A stretch of DNA of 64,000 nucleotides from Chryseobacterium indologenes (lineage in GTDB: Bacteria > Bacteroidota > Bacteroidia > Flavobacteriales > Weeksellaceae). Of the stretch, positions 44,740-52,740 are shown piece by piece (position 1 is the first letter of the stretch; every line of letters begins with the position of its first letter). Made by a program: the position numbers and the translations under genes. The notes under the pieces were generated by a model. That model was not told where the DNA came from. It searched no databases and saw only the letters and a program-made list of their open reading frames with translations. Location of the stretch: positions 1-64,000 of the forward strand of contig NZ_LJOD01000010.1 of NCBI RefSeq assembly GCF_001295265.1, read 5' to 3'.

Positions 44740-45120
44740 ATGAAACAAATAATCAACACAGTGAACGCACCTGCAGCTATCGGACCTTATTCACAAGCTA
44801 ATATGGCCAACGGAGTATTGTATATTTCCGGACAGATTCCTGTAGATCCTGCAACTGGTAAACTGGTGGAAGGAATTGAAAAAGAAACGCATCAGGTAAT
44901 GAAAAACCTTGAGGCAATCCTTACAGAAGCCGGAATGACTTTCAAAAATGTTGTAAAGGCTACCATCTTCCTAAAGAGTATGGATGATTTTGCCGTAATG
45001 AATGATATTTATGCATCATATCTGGATGCGGACAGCTACCCTGCACGTGAGACTGTACAGGTGTCATGTCTGCCTAAAAACGTTGATATTGAAATTTCAA
45101 TGATTGCACATCAGGATTAA
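44740..45120 (+). CDS. ridA: RidA-family 2-iminobutanoate/2-iminopropanoate deaminase
   Basis: A 126-residue cytosolic enzyme of typical length that hydrolyses reactive enamine/imine intermediates released by PLP enzymes. It shows A-P-A-A-I-G-P-Y-S-Q-A (about 8-18), I-S-G-Q-I-P (about 31-36), the substrate-binding Arg in P-A-R-E-T-V-Q-V and the C-terminal V-D-I-E-I-S-M-I-A. The ATG at 44740 was chosen, after the promoter box at 44696. The next gene overlaps its stop (TAATG). Confidence 0.95.
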   Translation: MKQIINTVNAPAAIGPYSQANMANGVLYISGQIPVDPATGKLVEGIEKETHQVMKNLEAILTEAGMTFKNVVKATIFLKSMDDFAVMNDIYASYLDADSYPARETVQVSCLPKNVDIEISMIAHQD

Positions 45121-45575
45121 TGAATTTTATAAGAAATACAATTGCGGTGCTCGTAGGTCTTGGTATAGCAGGGCTTATTATTACTCTTGGTATAAGAGCT
45201 TTTCCGCAATGGGTTACTTTCGATGCTTTTGCTCCTTTTGAGCACTGGCAGCGTTTTCTTTCTAGCATGAAGGATGATAATGCCTTCTTTGGGTTCCTGC
45301 TTTTTATTTCAGGATTGGGAACTACTATTGGGGGAGTAGCTACAGCACTTATCGTAAAGTATGCAAAGGTAGCATATGCTATCCTTATCGGCTTTATTAT
45401 GCTTTTCATCGCCATGCTGGATGTTATCATATTTCCTTATCATCCTACCTTTTATAAGATTTCTATTTTCCTTACGTTTTTCCCGTTCTCATGGGTAGGA
45501 GGAAAAATTGTAGAAGTTATTTATGAGCGGAATAAAAAGAAAAGAATCGCTGAGAAAATGAACAAAAACAAATAA
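45120..45575 (+). CDS. Hypothetical four-helix membrane protein
   Basis: A 151-residue protein with four likely transmembrane helices (about 5-24, 58-82, 87-108, 115-135) and a basic C-terminal tail (K-K-K-R). No family recognised. Its start overlaps the ridA stop, so the two are translationally coupled, which need not mean a shared function. Confidence 0.65.
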   Translation: MNFIRNTIAVLVGLGIAGLIITLGIRAFPQWVTFDAFAPFEHWQRFLSSMKDDNAFFGFLLFISGLGTTIGGVATALIVKYAKVAYAILIGFIMLFIAMLDVIIFPYHPTFYKISIFLTFFPFSWVGGKIVEVIYERNKKKRIAEKMNKNK

Positions 45576-45607
45576 AAAACGCTGCAGGACTGCAGCGTTT
45601 TTTTGTT
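45576..45607. terminator. Bidirectional terminator between ridA operon and htrA
   Basis: A near-perfect palindromic stem ACGCTGCAG/CTGCAGCGT (45579-45587 with 45590-45598) is flanked by A's and T's, suiting both convergent transcripts. Confidence 0.88.
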
Positions 45608-45635
45608 AATATGAAATGAATGTTTCCAGTATTGA

Positions 45636-47168
45636 TTAAGGCATTTTGAATCCTTTGGTATAAATTCTTCCATAGTCATCCACAAATTTCACCTGAACAT
45701 TCCCCTGATACTTTTCCAGGATCTTTTCTATATCTTTTTGTGAATTGACAGGTTTTCCGTTGATTTCTATAATGATATAATTGTCTACAATACCTATTTT
45801 GGCCATTTCTCCGCCTTCTGCTACGCCCTTGGCAACTACACCGCTGTTCAGCCCGTATTCTGTTTTGAATCTTTCAGTAAGCGGATCAAACTCAGCACCA
45901 ATCTTTTCAGTTACACTAAGGTCTGCTTTTGTTCTGGTAGAGGTTCCTCCTTTCTGATCTCTCAGGGTTACATTGGTTGTAGCCTCTTTACCGTTTCTTG
46001 AATACGTTACCAAAACCTTATCGCCAGGACGCTTGCTTCCGATAGACATGGAAAGGTCTGCAAAATCTGTGATGGCATAGCTGTCTATTTTGGTAATGAT
46101 ATCTCCTTTTTTCAGACCTGCATCCTCAGCACCACTGTTATCTCCAAAGCCTGTAACATATACTCCGGCACCTACTTTCAGGCTTGTTTTATTCTGTCTG
46201 TTATAAGCCTGAACCAGCTGATCATTGGATAAGTCTAAAGACTGAATTCCAAGGAATCCTCTCTGAACAATTCCGAATTTCTTGATGTCTTCAACAATCT
46301 TTCTTGCCAGGTTAGACGGAACGGCAAATCCGTACCCCTGATAATATCCTGTTGTAGACTGGATGGCAGAATTGATCCCGATAAGATCTCCGGCTACATT
46401 CACCAGTGCACCTCCTGAGTTACCCGGATTGATGGCTGCATCGGTCTGAATAAAGCTTTCAATAGGATTGGCTGCTTTCCCCTGGCTTCCCAGAATGCCG
46501 ATTCCTCTTCCTTTCGCAGAAACGATCCCTGCTGTTACGGTAGAGTTAAGCCCAAGCGGGTTCCCTACAGCAAGAACCCATTGTCCTACTTCAATATTGT
46601 CTGAATTGGCAAAATTGAGATAAGGAAGTCCTTTTTCTTCAATCTTTAATAAAGAAATATCTGTATTAGGGTCTGTTCCTACCAGGGTAGCGATATATGA
46701 CTTTTTGTTGCTTAATACAACCTCCAGTTTATTGGCGCCGGCTACAACGTGGTTGTTTGAAATGATGTATCCGTCAGGAGAAATAATTACCCCGGAACCC
46801 ATTCCTGAAGGCATATTGTCCGGAGCCTGCTGCTGTCTTTGTCTCTGCTGGCCCCTTCCTCCTCCGAAAGGATCTCCAAAGAAGAAATCAAACAGATCCT
46901 GCTCTGAAGCTCTGCTGGTTGTTCTGCTCTGATAATTTTTAATGGTTACCACAGCCGGAACAGTAGTCTTGGCTGCTTTTACAAAATCATCACCCACAGC
47001 TCCTGTATTCATTCCTACAAATGATGCTGTAGGGGCTGCTGTTGTGAAAAAAGACTGGTCACCGTTATTATTATGCTGACCGAAATATTGTATTGTCCCA
47101 ACGGTAGTAGCTCCTGAGACAACTCCCACTACTGCAAATGGTAATAGTTTTTTTAAAGTACTCTTCAT
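45636..47168 (-). CDS. DegP/HtrA-family serine protease and chaperone (Do family)
   Basis: A 510-residue periplasmic quality-control protease. An N-terminal signal/anchor (about 7-26) is followed by a trypsin-like domain with His in S-N-N-H-V-V-A-G, Asp in D-T-D-I-S-L-L and the nucleophile in N-P-G-N-S-G-G. Two PDZ domains follow (about 300-395 and 410-505). A Gln/Arg-rich loop (residues about 105-120) is inserted before the protease core. It degrades or refolds misfolded envelope proteins. It is monocistronic. In the 337-bp upstream gap I see a minus-strand -7-like TAAATTTG (47216-47223) and no gene. Confidence 0.94.
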   Translation of the reverse strand: MKSTLKKLLPFAVVGVVSGATTVGTIQYFGQHNNNGDQSFFTTAAPTASFVGMNTGAVGDDFVKAAKTTVPAVVTIKNYQSRTTSRASEQDLFDFFFGDPFGGGRGQQRQRQQQAPDNMPSGMGSGVIISPDGYIISNNHVVAGANKLEVVLSNKKSYIATLVGTDPNTDISLLKIEEKGLPYLNFANSDNIEVGQWVLAVGNPLGLNSTVTAGIVSAKGRGIGILGSQGKAANPIESFIQTDAAINPGNSGGALVNVAGDLIGINSAIQSTTGYYQGYGFAVPSNLARKIVEDIKKFGIVQRGFLGIQSLDLSNDQLVQAYNRQNKTSLKVGAGVYVTGFGDNSGAEDAGLKKGDIITKIDSYAITDFADLSMSIGSKRPGDKVLVTYSRNGKEATTNVTLRDQKGGTSTRTKADLSVTEKIGAEFDPLTERFKTEYGLNSGVVAKGVAEGGEMAKIGIVDNYIIIEINGKPVNSQKDIEKILEKYQGNVQVKFVDDYGRIYTKGFKMP

Positions 47169-47463
47169 TGTATATCTTTCTTTTTTTATTTATTAATTTT
47201 CCGTTTTATTGTAAGCAAATTTAATGCTAAATAAGTATGCAATTAATGCTAAGTGTTTCAATTTTAACTAAAATTTAACGGCTATTGTGTGATTTTATAT
47301 ATTATGTCATAATTGCAGCCGCCCCAATTAACAAAACTTAAAAAATTATTAAAGAAATGTGGACGATATGTCCAGTACAAGGTACGATGTAAAAATATAA
47401 TGACAAAATGATCCCTGCATAAAGCTGCTTATTTCCCTCATCATTATTTTCCCGAAAAATGAT

Positions 47464-47471
47464 TATCTTTG
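47464..47471 (+). promoter_or_regulatory. Promoter -7 element of trhO
   Basis: TATCTTTG matches TAnnTTTG and lies 34 bp before the trhO ATG. No clear -33 box. Confidence 0.45.
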
Positions 47472-47505
47472 CAAAAATATTTTTCTCACTTAAAACGTTT
47501 ATAGC

Positions 47506-48861
47506 ATGCAACTGTATAACACCTTAAGCGCAGAAGAAAGAGCCCAGCTTATTGATGAGGCCGGTAAAGACCGTCTTACTTTGTCTTTCTATGCGTATGC
47601 CAAAATTGAAGATCCCAAAAAATTTCGCGACGAATTATTTATAGCCTGGAATGCCCTTGATGCTCTTGGCCGTATTTACGTTGCCCACGAAGGAATTAAT
47701 GCTCAGATGAGTATTCCCGCAGACAATTTTGAGGCTTTTCGGGATACGCTGGAAGTATATGACTTTATGAAAGGAATCCGCCTGAATGTTGCAGTTGAAC
47801 AGGATAATTATTCTTTTTTAAAGCTGACAATCAAAGTCAGACATAAAATCGTGGCAGACGGATTGAATGATGAGACTTTTGATGTTACCAATAAAGGAAT
47901 TCACCTGAAAGCACGGGAATTTAATGATATGCTTGAAGATCCTAACACTATTGTAGTCGATTTCAGGAATCATTACGAAAGTGAAGTAGGACATTTTGAA
48001 GGGGCAATTACTCCTGATGTTGAGAACTTCAGAGAAAGCCTGCCGATTATCAATGATCAGTTACAGGATTATAAAGAAGATAAAAACCTTCTGATGTACT
48101 GTACAGGCGGAATCCGTTGTGAAAAGGCCAGTGCTTACTTCAAGCATCAGGGCTTTAAAAATGTATACCAGCTGGAAGGCGGAATTATTGAATATACCCG
48201 CCAGATAAAAGAGGAAGGCATAAAAAGTAAATTCATCGGAAAGAATTTTGTTTTTGACCACCGTTTAGGAGAAAGAATTACAGACGATATTATTTCACAG
48301 TGTCACCAATGCGGTAAGCCTTGTGATAATCATACGAATTGTGCTAATGATGCCTGTCATTTACTGTTTATCCAGTGTGATGAATGTAAAGCAGCTATGG
48401 AAAACTGCTGTTCTACAGAATGTTTAGAAACAATACATCTGCCTTTAGAAGAACAGCTGAAGCTGAGAAAAGGATTACAGGTCGGAAATAAAGTGTTCAG
48501 AAAAGGGAAATCGGATGCTTTGAAGTTTAAGAACTCAGGAGATTTACCAGCTAAACCTCTGGCAAAAGCTGAAACGAAAAATATCCGTCAGAAAATTGCG
48601 GTCAGAAAAACTTTGATCGGAAAAGCAGAACATTATTATTCAAAGTCCAAAATTGCACAGTTTTTACTTGAAAATAATGAGCTTTCATTAGGTGATAAAG
48701 TATTGATTTCAGGACCAACTACTGGTGACCAGGAAATAATCATTACTGAAATGCATGCCCATGGAGGACCTTGTGAGACAGCAAAACCAGGAGACCAGAT
48801 TACTTTTCAACTTCCGTTCAGGGTTCGTCTGTCAGATAAATTATATAAAATTCTATCCTGA
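47506..48861 (+). CDS. trhO: TrhO, tRNA U34 hydroxylase (rhodanese family), with an extra C-terminal domain
   Basis: A 451-residue enzyme; TrhO uses oxygen to make 5-hydroxyuridine at tRNA position 34. The N-terminal acylphosphatase-like domain (about 20-115) is followed by a rhodanese domain with C-T-G-G-I-R-C-E-K (first Cys about residue 199) and a Cys-rich zinc-like region (C-H-Q-C, C-D-E-C, C-C-S-T-E-C; about 265-310). E. coli TrhO is about 350 residues and ends soon after. Here residues about 370-451 add a small beta domain (L-S-L-G-D-K-V-L-I-S-G-P, A-K-P-G-D-Q-I-T-F) that resembles the C-terminal domain of U32 peptidase-like tRNA hydroxylases. Confidence 0.9.
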   Translation: MQLYNTLSAEERAQLIDEAGKDRLTLSFYAYAKIEDPKKFRDELFIAWNALDALGRIYVAHEGINAQMSIPADNFEAFRDTLEVYDFMKGIRLNVAVEQDNYSFLKLTIKVRHKIVADGLNDETFDVTNKGIHLKAREFNDMLEDPNTIVVDFRNHYESEVGHFEGAITPDVENFRESLPIINDQLQDYKEDKNLLMYCTGGIRCEKASAYFKHQGFKNVYQLEGGIIEYTRQIKEEGIKSKFIGKNFVFDHRLGERITDDIISQCHQCGKPCDNHTNCANDACHLLFIQCDECKAAMENCCSTECLETIHLPLEEQLKLRKGLQVGNKVFRKGKSDALKFKNSGDLPAKPLAKAETKNIRQKIAVRKTLIGKAEHYYSKSKIAQFLLENNELSLGDKVLISGPTTGDQEIIITEMHAHGGPCETAKPGDQITFQLPFRVRLSDKLYKILS

Positions 48862-48957
48862 GGAACGGTATAATGTGCGGAATTATTTCTTCGGCTCAAA
48901 GATATAACGATCATAAAAATTTTGGTCTGTGATTAATGAATGGGTATTGATATCATT

Positions 48958-49533
48958 ATGCAAAAATCCGAACTAAGAAAAAAATACATGCAAAAAAGAA
49001 AAGCCTTGTCTTCCGATGAGGCTTTCTTGTTATCAGAGAATATATTCAGAAATTTTTTAGATTATTTCAGCCTGAGGGAAGGCCAGAAAGTACATATTTT
49101 CATCCCTATTGAGAAGTTTAAAGAGATTGATACACAAATCTTCATCAGGTATTTTTTTGAACATGACATTAGGGTTTATGTGCCCAGGATTGTCGGGGAT
49201 AAACTTATTGCTGTTGAGATTTTTGAAGATTCAGTCTTTGAAACCAATACTTGGGGAATTTCCGAGCCTGTTTCTGATACGGATTCCGGAGAAATTAATT
49301 TTGACTTCGTGGTCACTCCTTTACTGTATTGTGACCCTCATGGCAACAGAATTGGCTATGGAAAAGGATTTTATGACAAGCTTTTTCAATGTATCTCGCA
49401 GAATGCAAAAAAAATCGGGGTCAATTACTTTAACCCCGACGAATATGTGGATGATATCTGGGAAAACGATATCCCTTTAGATTACTTGGTAACCCCTGAA
49501 GCTGTGCTGTCTTTCTTAAGCGGGGCAGAGTAG
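48958..49533 (+). CDS. 5-formyltetrahydrofolate cyclo-ligase
   Basis: A 191-residue cytosolic enzyme that converts 5-formyl-THF to 5,10-methenyl-THF using ATP. It starts with the usual K-S-E-L-R-K-K-Y-M-Q-K-R-K-A-L helix and has the signature G-Y-G-K-G-F-Y-D-K (about 132-140). The ATG at 48958 was chosen; an ATG at 48940 is also open. Its 3' end overlaps the convergent lipoprotein gene by 52 bp. Confidence 0.92.
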   Translation: MQKSELRKKYMQKRKALSSDEAFLLSENIFRNFLDYFSLREGQKVHIFIPIEKFKEIDTQIFIRYFFEHDIRVYVPRIVGDKLIAVEIFEDSVFETNTWGISEPVSDTDSGEINFDFVVTPLLYCDPHGNRIGYGKGFYDKLFQCISQNAKKIGVNYFNPDEYVDDIWENDIPLDYLVTPEAVLSFLSGAE

Positions 49534-50069
49534 AAATCCAGAAAATAGAATTTAAACTCTTTCTGCATTTTAGAAGGAGTTAATAGCAGAATATACTGGG
49601 CATTTTTTTCAAAAGTTCCGAGAGATTTCTTTTTGTCATCAAAATACTCCACATTGAATCTGGCATAATCTAATGTGTCTTTTTTATAAAATTCCTTATA
49701 AACATTCAGATTATTTACTTTTACCGATTTCACCTTCAGGCTGTCTAACTCTCTGAACAGCTTTTTGAATGTTAAAGAGTCAGGCTTGTGAAAATAGCTT
49801 TCCATCTGGGAGTAAATGGCTGTATCTATTTCTGTATTTCTGTTTCCTGTCAGGTAAAGAGTAGAGAGATCAAGAAGCTCCTGTACTTTTTGCTGGGTAA
49901 TGGAATTGATGATCTGCATACTGTCTATCTGCACGGCAGGATAGCTTTTGGTATTGTTGCTGTTTCTTAATTTCTCAAGATCACTGACTGATTCTGTTTT
50001 TTTGTTATTGCAGGCAGCAAATGCAATAATAAGTACTGCTAGAAGTAAAAAGTTATTTATTTTTTTCAT
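49482..50069 (-). CDS. Hypothetical lipoprotein, 195 residues
   Basis: Lipobox F-A-A-C (Cys about 20) after a short signal, then a largely helical, charged domain rich in Lys, Asp and Leu. No family recognised. Its ATG (50069) overlaps the end of the upstream gene by 17 bp, so the two are translationally coupled and likely work together. Its end overlaps the formyl-THF cyclo-ligase gene on the other strand. Confidence 0.65.
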   Translation of the reverse strand: MKKINNFLLLAVLIIAFAACNNKKTESVSDLEKLRNSNNTKSYPAVQIDSMQIINSITQQKVQELLDLSTLYLTGNRNTEIDTAIYSQMESYFHKPDSLTFKKLFRELDSLKVKSVKVNNLNVYKEFYKKDTLDYARFNVEYFDDKKKSLGTFEKNAQYILLLTPSKMQKEFKFYFLDFYSAPLKKDSTASGVTK

Positions 50070-51219
50070 CTGTGGATGCAATTTTAAATTTAATAGATAT
50101 TATTTTCCCTTTCTTATCCTTAATCATTTCTATAAGATTCAGGTTTTTTAAAGAAGTAGTAGGTGTGGTTACCAACGTGATGTACTTTTGTTTGTCAAGC
50201 CTTTCAATTCCGTAGATGTTATTGTCATAAATCTGATAAATTACGGCAGTATTGCTGATCAGGTTTTCCAGTTGACTTCTTTTCTGTTTAAGCAGTTCCG
50301 GATTTCCTTTGGCATCTTTTACAGAGAAATAATAAGCGGCCATTTTATAATCATCCGGTTTCAGCTCTATACGTTCTTCTTCCGGAGCGTTTTCCAGGCT
50401 TCTGGTTACCGTGAGCGGCTCATATAAAGGAGAGGTGATTACCATTTTCAGGTTTTTATCCTTTGTGGAATAATAAAAACACTCGTTCGGTTTTATTTTA
50501 TAAAGGATAGGAGATTCATTGTCCTTCATCACCATTATATTAATCGTGTTGATGGCGGAAGTTCCCCTGTCTTTATCAACAAAACAATATTTATAGGTTT
50601 TTGAAAAAATTTCATCTTTAAAACCCAGAAGCCCGGTAATGGTAATTAAAATTGAGCTTACAATAGCCCAGATATGTTTTTTAAAGAAATTTTTCTTCGT
50701 CGGTGCTGGTATTATTTCAGTACTTTCTGTAGCTATTGTTTTTTGTTTAGTTGTTTGATTTTCAGTAGTTGTTTTTTGTAAATTGGTGTTTTCCTGTGGC
50801 TGGTATTCGGTTTTTTGAGGCTGAATCTCGGTTTTTGGAAGTTCCGGAGCCTCAGCAGCTGTTTTTTCCAGTTCAATAATGTCTTCTTCTTCAATTTCTT
50901 CATTTTCCTGAAGAAGTTCCCCGGCAAAAAGATGCTGTTTCTTGAACTCATACCATGAATCGTATCCCGCATAAATACTCAGTAAATTGAGCATGTCAAT
51001 TCTTGGTAATTTAGTGACAGGTGAGTTTTTGAAATAGGTGTAGAATGACTTTTCACTGATGTTGCCTTTCGCTTTTTTGCGCAGGTCTTCCTGGAAATAA
51101 ATAATATCAATCCCCTTCCATTTAGAAATATCATCATAGGAAGGAGTATATTCTTTTAAATATTGTGCCTGAACGTCTCTTTTAAGCTGTTCAAAATGCA
51201 ATAGATCTAAATCTGTCAA
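50053..51219 (-). CDS. Membrane protein with an N-terminal HTH-like domain
   Basis: A 388-residue protein. Residues about 1-95 look like a small helical, possibly DNA-binding domain (I-S-E-K-S-F-Y-T-Y-F-K-N followed by P-R-I-D-M-L-N-L-L-S-I-Y-A-G-Y-x-S-W-Y-E-F). A Glu/Gln/Thr-rich linker (about 100-175) leads to one TM helix (about 185-205) and a C-terminal periplasmic strand-rich domain of about 180 residues. This plan (cytosolic regulator-like head, single TM, periplasmic sensor) suggests one-component transmembrane signalling, but I recognise no named family. Operon with the lipoprotein downstream. Confidence 0.65.
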   Translation of the reverse strand: MTDLDLLHFEQLKRDVQAQYLKEYTPSYDDISKWKGIDIIYFQEDLRKKAKGNISEKSFYTYFKNSPVTKLPRIDMLNLLSIYAGYDSWYEFKKQHLFAGELLQENEEIEEEDIIELEKTAAEAPELPKTEIQPQKTEYQPQENTNLQKTTTENQTTKQKTIATESTEIIPAPTKKNFFKKHIWAIVSSILITITGLLGFKDEIFSKTYKYCFVDKDRGTSAINTINIMVMKDNESPILYKIKPNECFYYSTKDKNLKMVITSPLYEPLTVTRSLENAPEEERIELKPDDYKMAAYYFSVKDAKGNPELLKQKRSQLENLISNTAVIYQIYDNNIYGIERLDKQKYITLVTTPTTSLKNLNLIEMIKDKKGKIISIKFKIASTDEKNK

Positions 51220-51402
51220 TTTTTTGTTTAATAATTAATTTGTTGATTATCAGTTATGTTTTTTTGTAAAACTATTTTACAAAGGTATTACAATTATTTT
51301 TCATAAACAACTTTTCTATCTGCTATACCTTTGTCTTGTTCAAATAACAGAACAGAAGAAAATTTTATAAAACAATATTAACAAAATTAAATTTAATTTA
51401 TT

Positions 51403-51744
51403 ATGAAAAAGTCATTATTCGTAGCTGCTATCGCTGCAATCTCTCTAGTTGCTTGTAAAAAAACTGAAGCTACTGCTACTGAAGGAACAACTGATTCTTC
51501 TGCAGCTGCTACTACTGATTCTGCTGCTAACGTAACTGATTCTGCTGCTAAAGTAATCGATTCAGCTGCTACTGCTGGTGTTGAAGCTACTAAAGATGCT
51601 GCTGCTGCTACAACTGCTGCTGGAGCTGATGCTGCTAAAGGAGCTGCTGCTGGTGCTGCTGACGCTGCTAAAGGAGCTGCTGATGCTGCTAAAGGAGCTG
51701 CTGACGCTGCTAAAGATGCTACAAAAGAAGCTGCTAAGAAATAA
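51403..51744 (+). CDS. Ala-rich repetitive lipoprotein
   Basis: A 113-residue lipoprotein (L-V-A-C, Cys18). The mature part is almost only Ala, Thr, Ser, Asp and Lys; the C-terminal half repeats A-D-A-A-K-G-A about four times and should form a long amphipathic helix. Codon use is strongly biased to GCT for Ala, giving a near-tandem DNA repeat. Similar short Ala/Lys/Asp-rich lipoproteins occur in Flavobacteriia with unknown function. A strong terminator follows, so it is monocistronic and probably well expressed. Confidence 0.75.
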   Translation: MKKSLFVAAIAAISLVACKKTEATATEGTTDSSAAATTDSAANVTDSAAKVIDSAATAGVEATKDAAAATTAAGADAAKGAAAGAADAAKGAADAAKGAADAAKDATKEAAKK

Positions 51745-51770
51745 TTTTAGCTTAAGCTTAACAATAAAGG

Positions 51771-51800
51771 AACCGTTTCACCCAGTGAAACGGTTTTTTT
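51771..51800 (+). terminator. Intrinsic terminator of the Ala-rich lipoprotein gene
   Basis: A perfect 11-bp stem (51771-51781 with 51785-51795) and CCA loop are followed by T's. Confidence 0.93.
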
Positions 51801-51896
51801 ATGCTTTGTTTTTTAAGCTATGGTCTGAATAGATCAGAACAGTTTACTATTTTCTTCCGGGTTTTATCTCTGATTCATTGATCTTCTTTTCTGAAA

Positions 51897-52664
51897 CTAT
51901 CCTTTTTTCTGCCTTAAAGATTCGTAACATGTAATGGCAACAGCATTGCTCAGATTCAGAGAGTCAATACTTCCTGCCATCGGAATCAGGGTGTTTTTTC
52001 CTTTTCCGACCCAGAAATCACTTAAGCCGGAATGTTCAGTACCAAAAAGTACTGCAGAACGTTGCGTGAAATCTCTTCTATAAAGATCTTCAGCGGTTTC
52101 ATCCATAAGGGTAGTGTAGATATTGAAGGTATTTCTCTGAAGAAACTGAAATACTTCTTCATTTTCAGCCTGATAAACCTCCATCCCGAAAAGACAGCCT
52201 ACGCTGGATCTGATGACATTTGGGTTGTAAAAATCGGTTTTACCGTCTGCTACAATCAATGCATCAATGCCGAAGGCTTCGCAGCTTCTTAAAATGGCTC
52301 CCAGATTTCCGGGCTTTTCCACGCCTTCCACAATAATAACCGTAGCATTTTCTTTCGGAATAAATGATGATAAGGAAGCTTCTTTCGCCTGATATATACC
52401 GATAATCCCTTCAGAGCTTCCTCTGTAAGCTATTTTTTCATATACTTTTTCACTTACATAGTGAATTCTGGCATCAGGAAGCTTTCCTTTAAAGATATTT
52501 TCACAAATAAAAAACTCTACAGGTTCAAAGCTGTAGTTTAATGCTCTGTCATTCTCTTGCTGTCCTTCAACAACAAAAACTTTTGATTTTTTACGAAAAC
52601 GGTTGTCAGCTAAGAGTTTAGTGACATTTTTTATTTTATCGTTCTGAAAGCTTTCTATCAACAT
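51897..52664 (-). CDS. TrmH/SpoU-family RNA 2'-O-methyltransferase
   Basis: A 255-residue cytosolic enzyme using SAM to methylate ribose in rRNA or tRNA. The SPOUT motifs are present: V-E-G-V-E-K-P-G-N-L-G-A-I-L-R-S (motif 1, with the catalytic Arg), L-F-G-T-E-H-S-G-L-S (motif 2) and I-P-M-A-G-S-I-D-S-L-N-L-S-N-A (motif 3). An N-terminal substrate-binding domain (about 1-95) is typical of 23S rRNA methylases, but the target cannot be assigned. Confidence 0.92.
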   Translation of the reverse strand: MLIESFQNDKIKNVTKLLADNRFRKKSKVFVVEGQQENDRALNYSFEPVEFFICENIFKGKLPDARIHYVSEKVYEKIAYRGSSEGIIGIYQAKEASLSSFIPKENATVIIVEGVEKPGNLGAILRSCEAFGIDALIVADGKTDFYNPNVIRSSVGCLFGMEVYQAENEEVFQFLQRNTFNIYTTLMDETAEDLYRRDFTQRSAVLFGTEHSGLSDFWVGKGKNTLIPMAGSIDSLNLSNAVAITCYESLRQKKG

Positions 52665-52740
52665 TCCGCAAAATTATGCAAAATTTATGATGATATAGGC
52701 TGGCTTTATAAAAAGAATCTTCCGGTGCCTGTTCCGGTTT

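Noticed and set aside
51578..51832. Leu-rich 84-codon frame overlapping the Ala-rich lipoprotein
   Set aside because: It arises from reading the GCT repeats one base out of frame.
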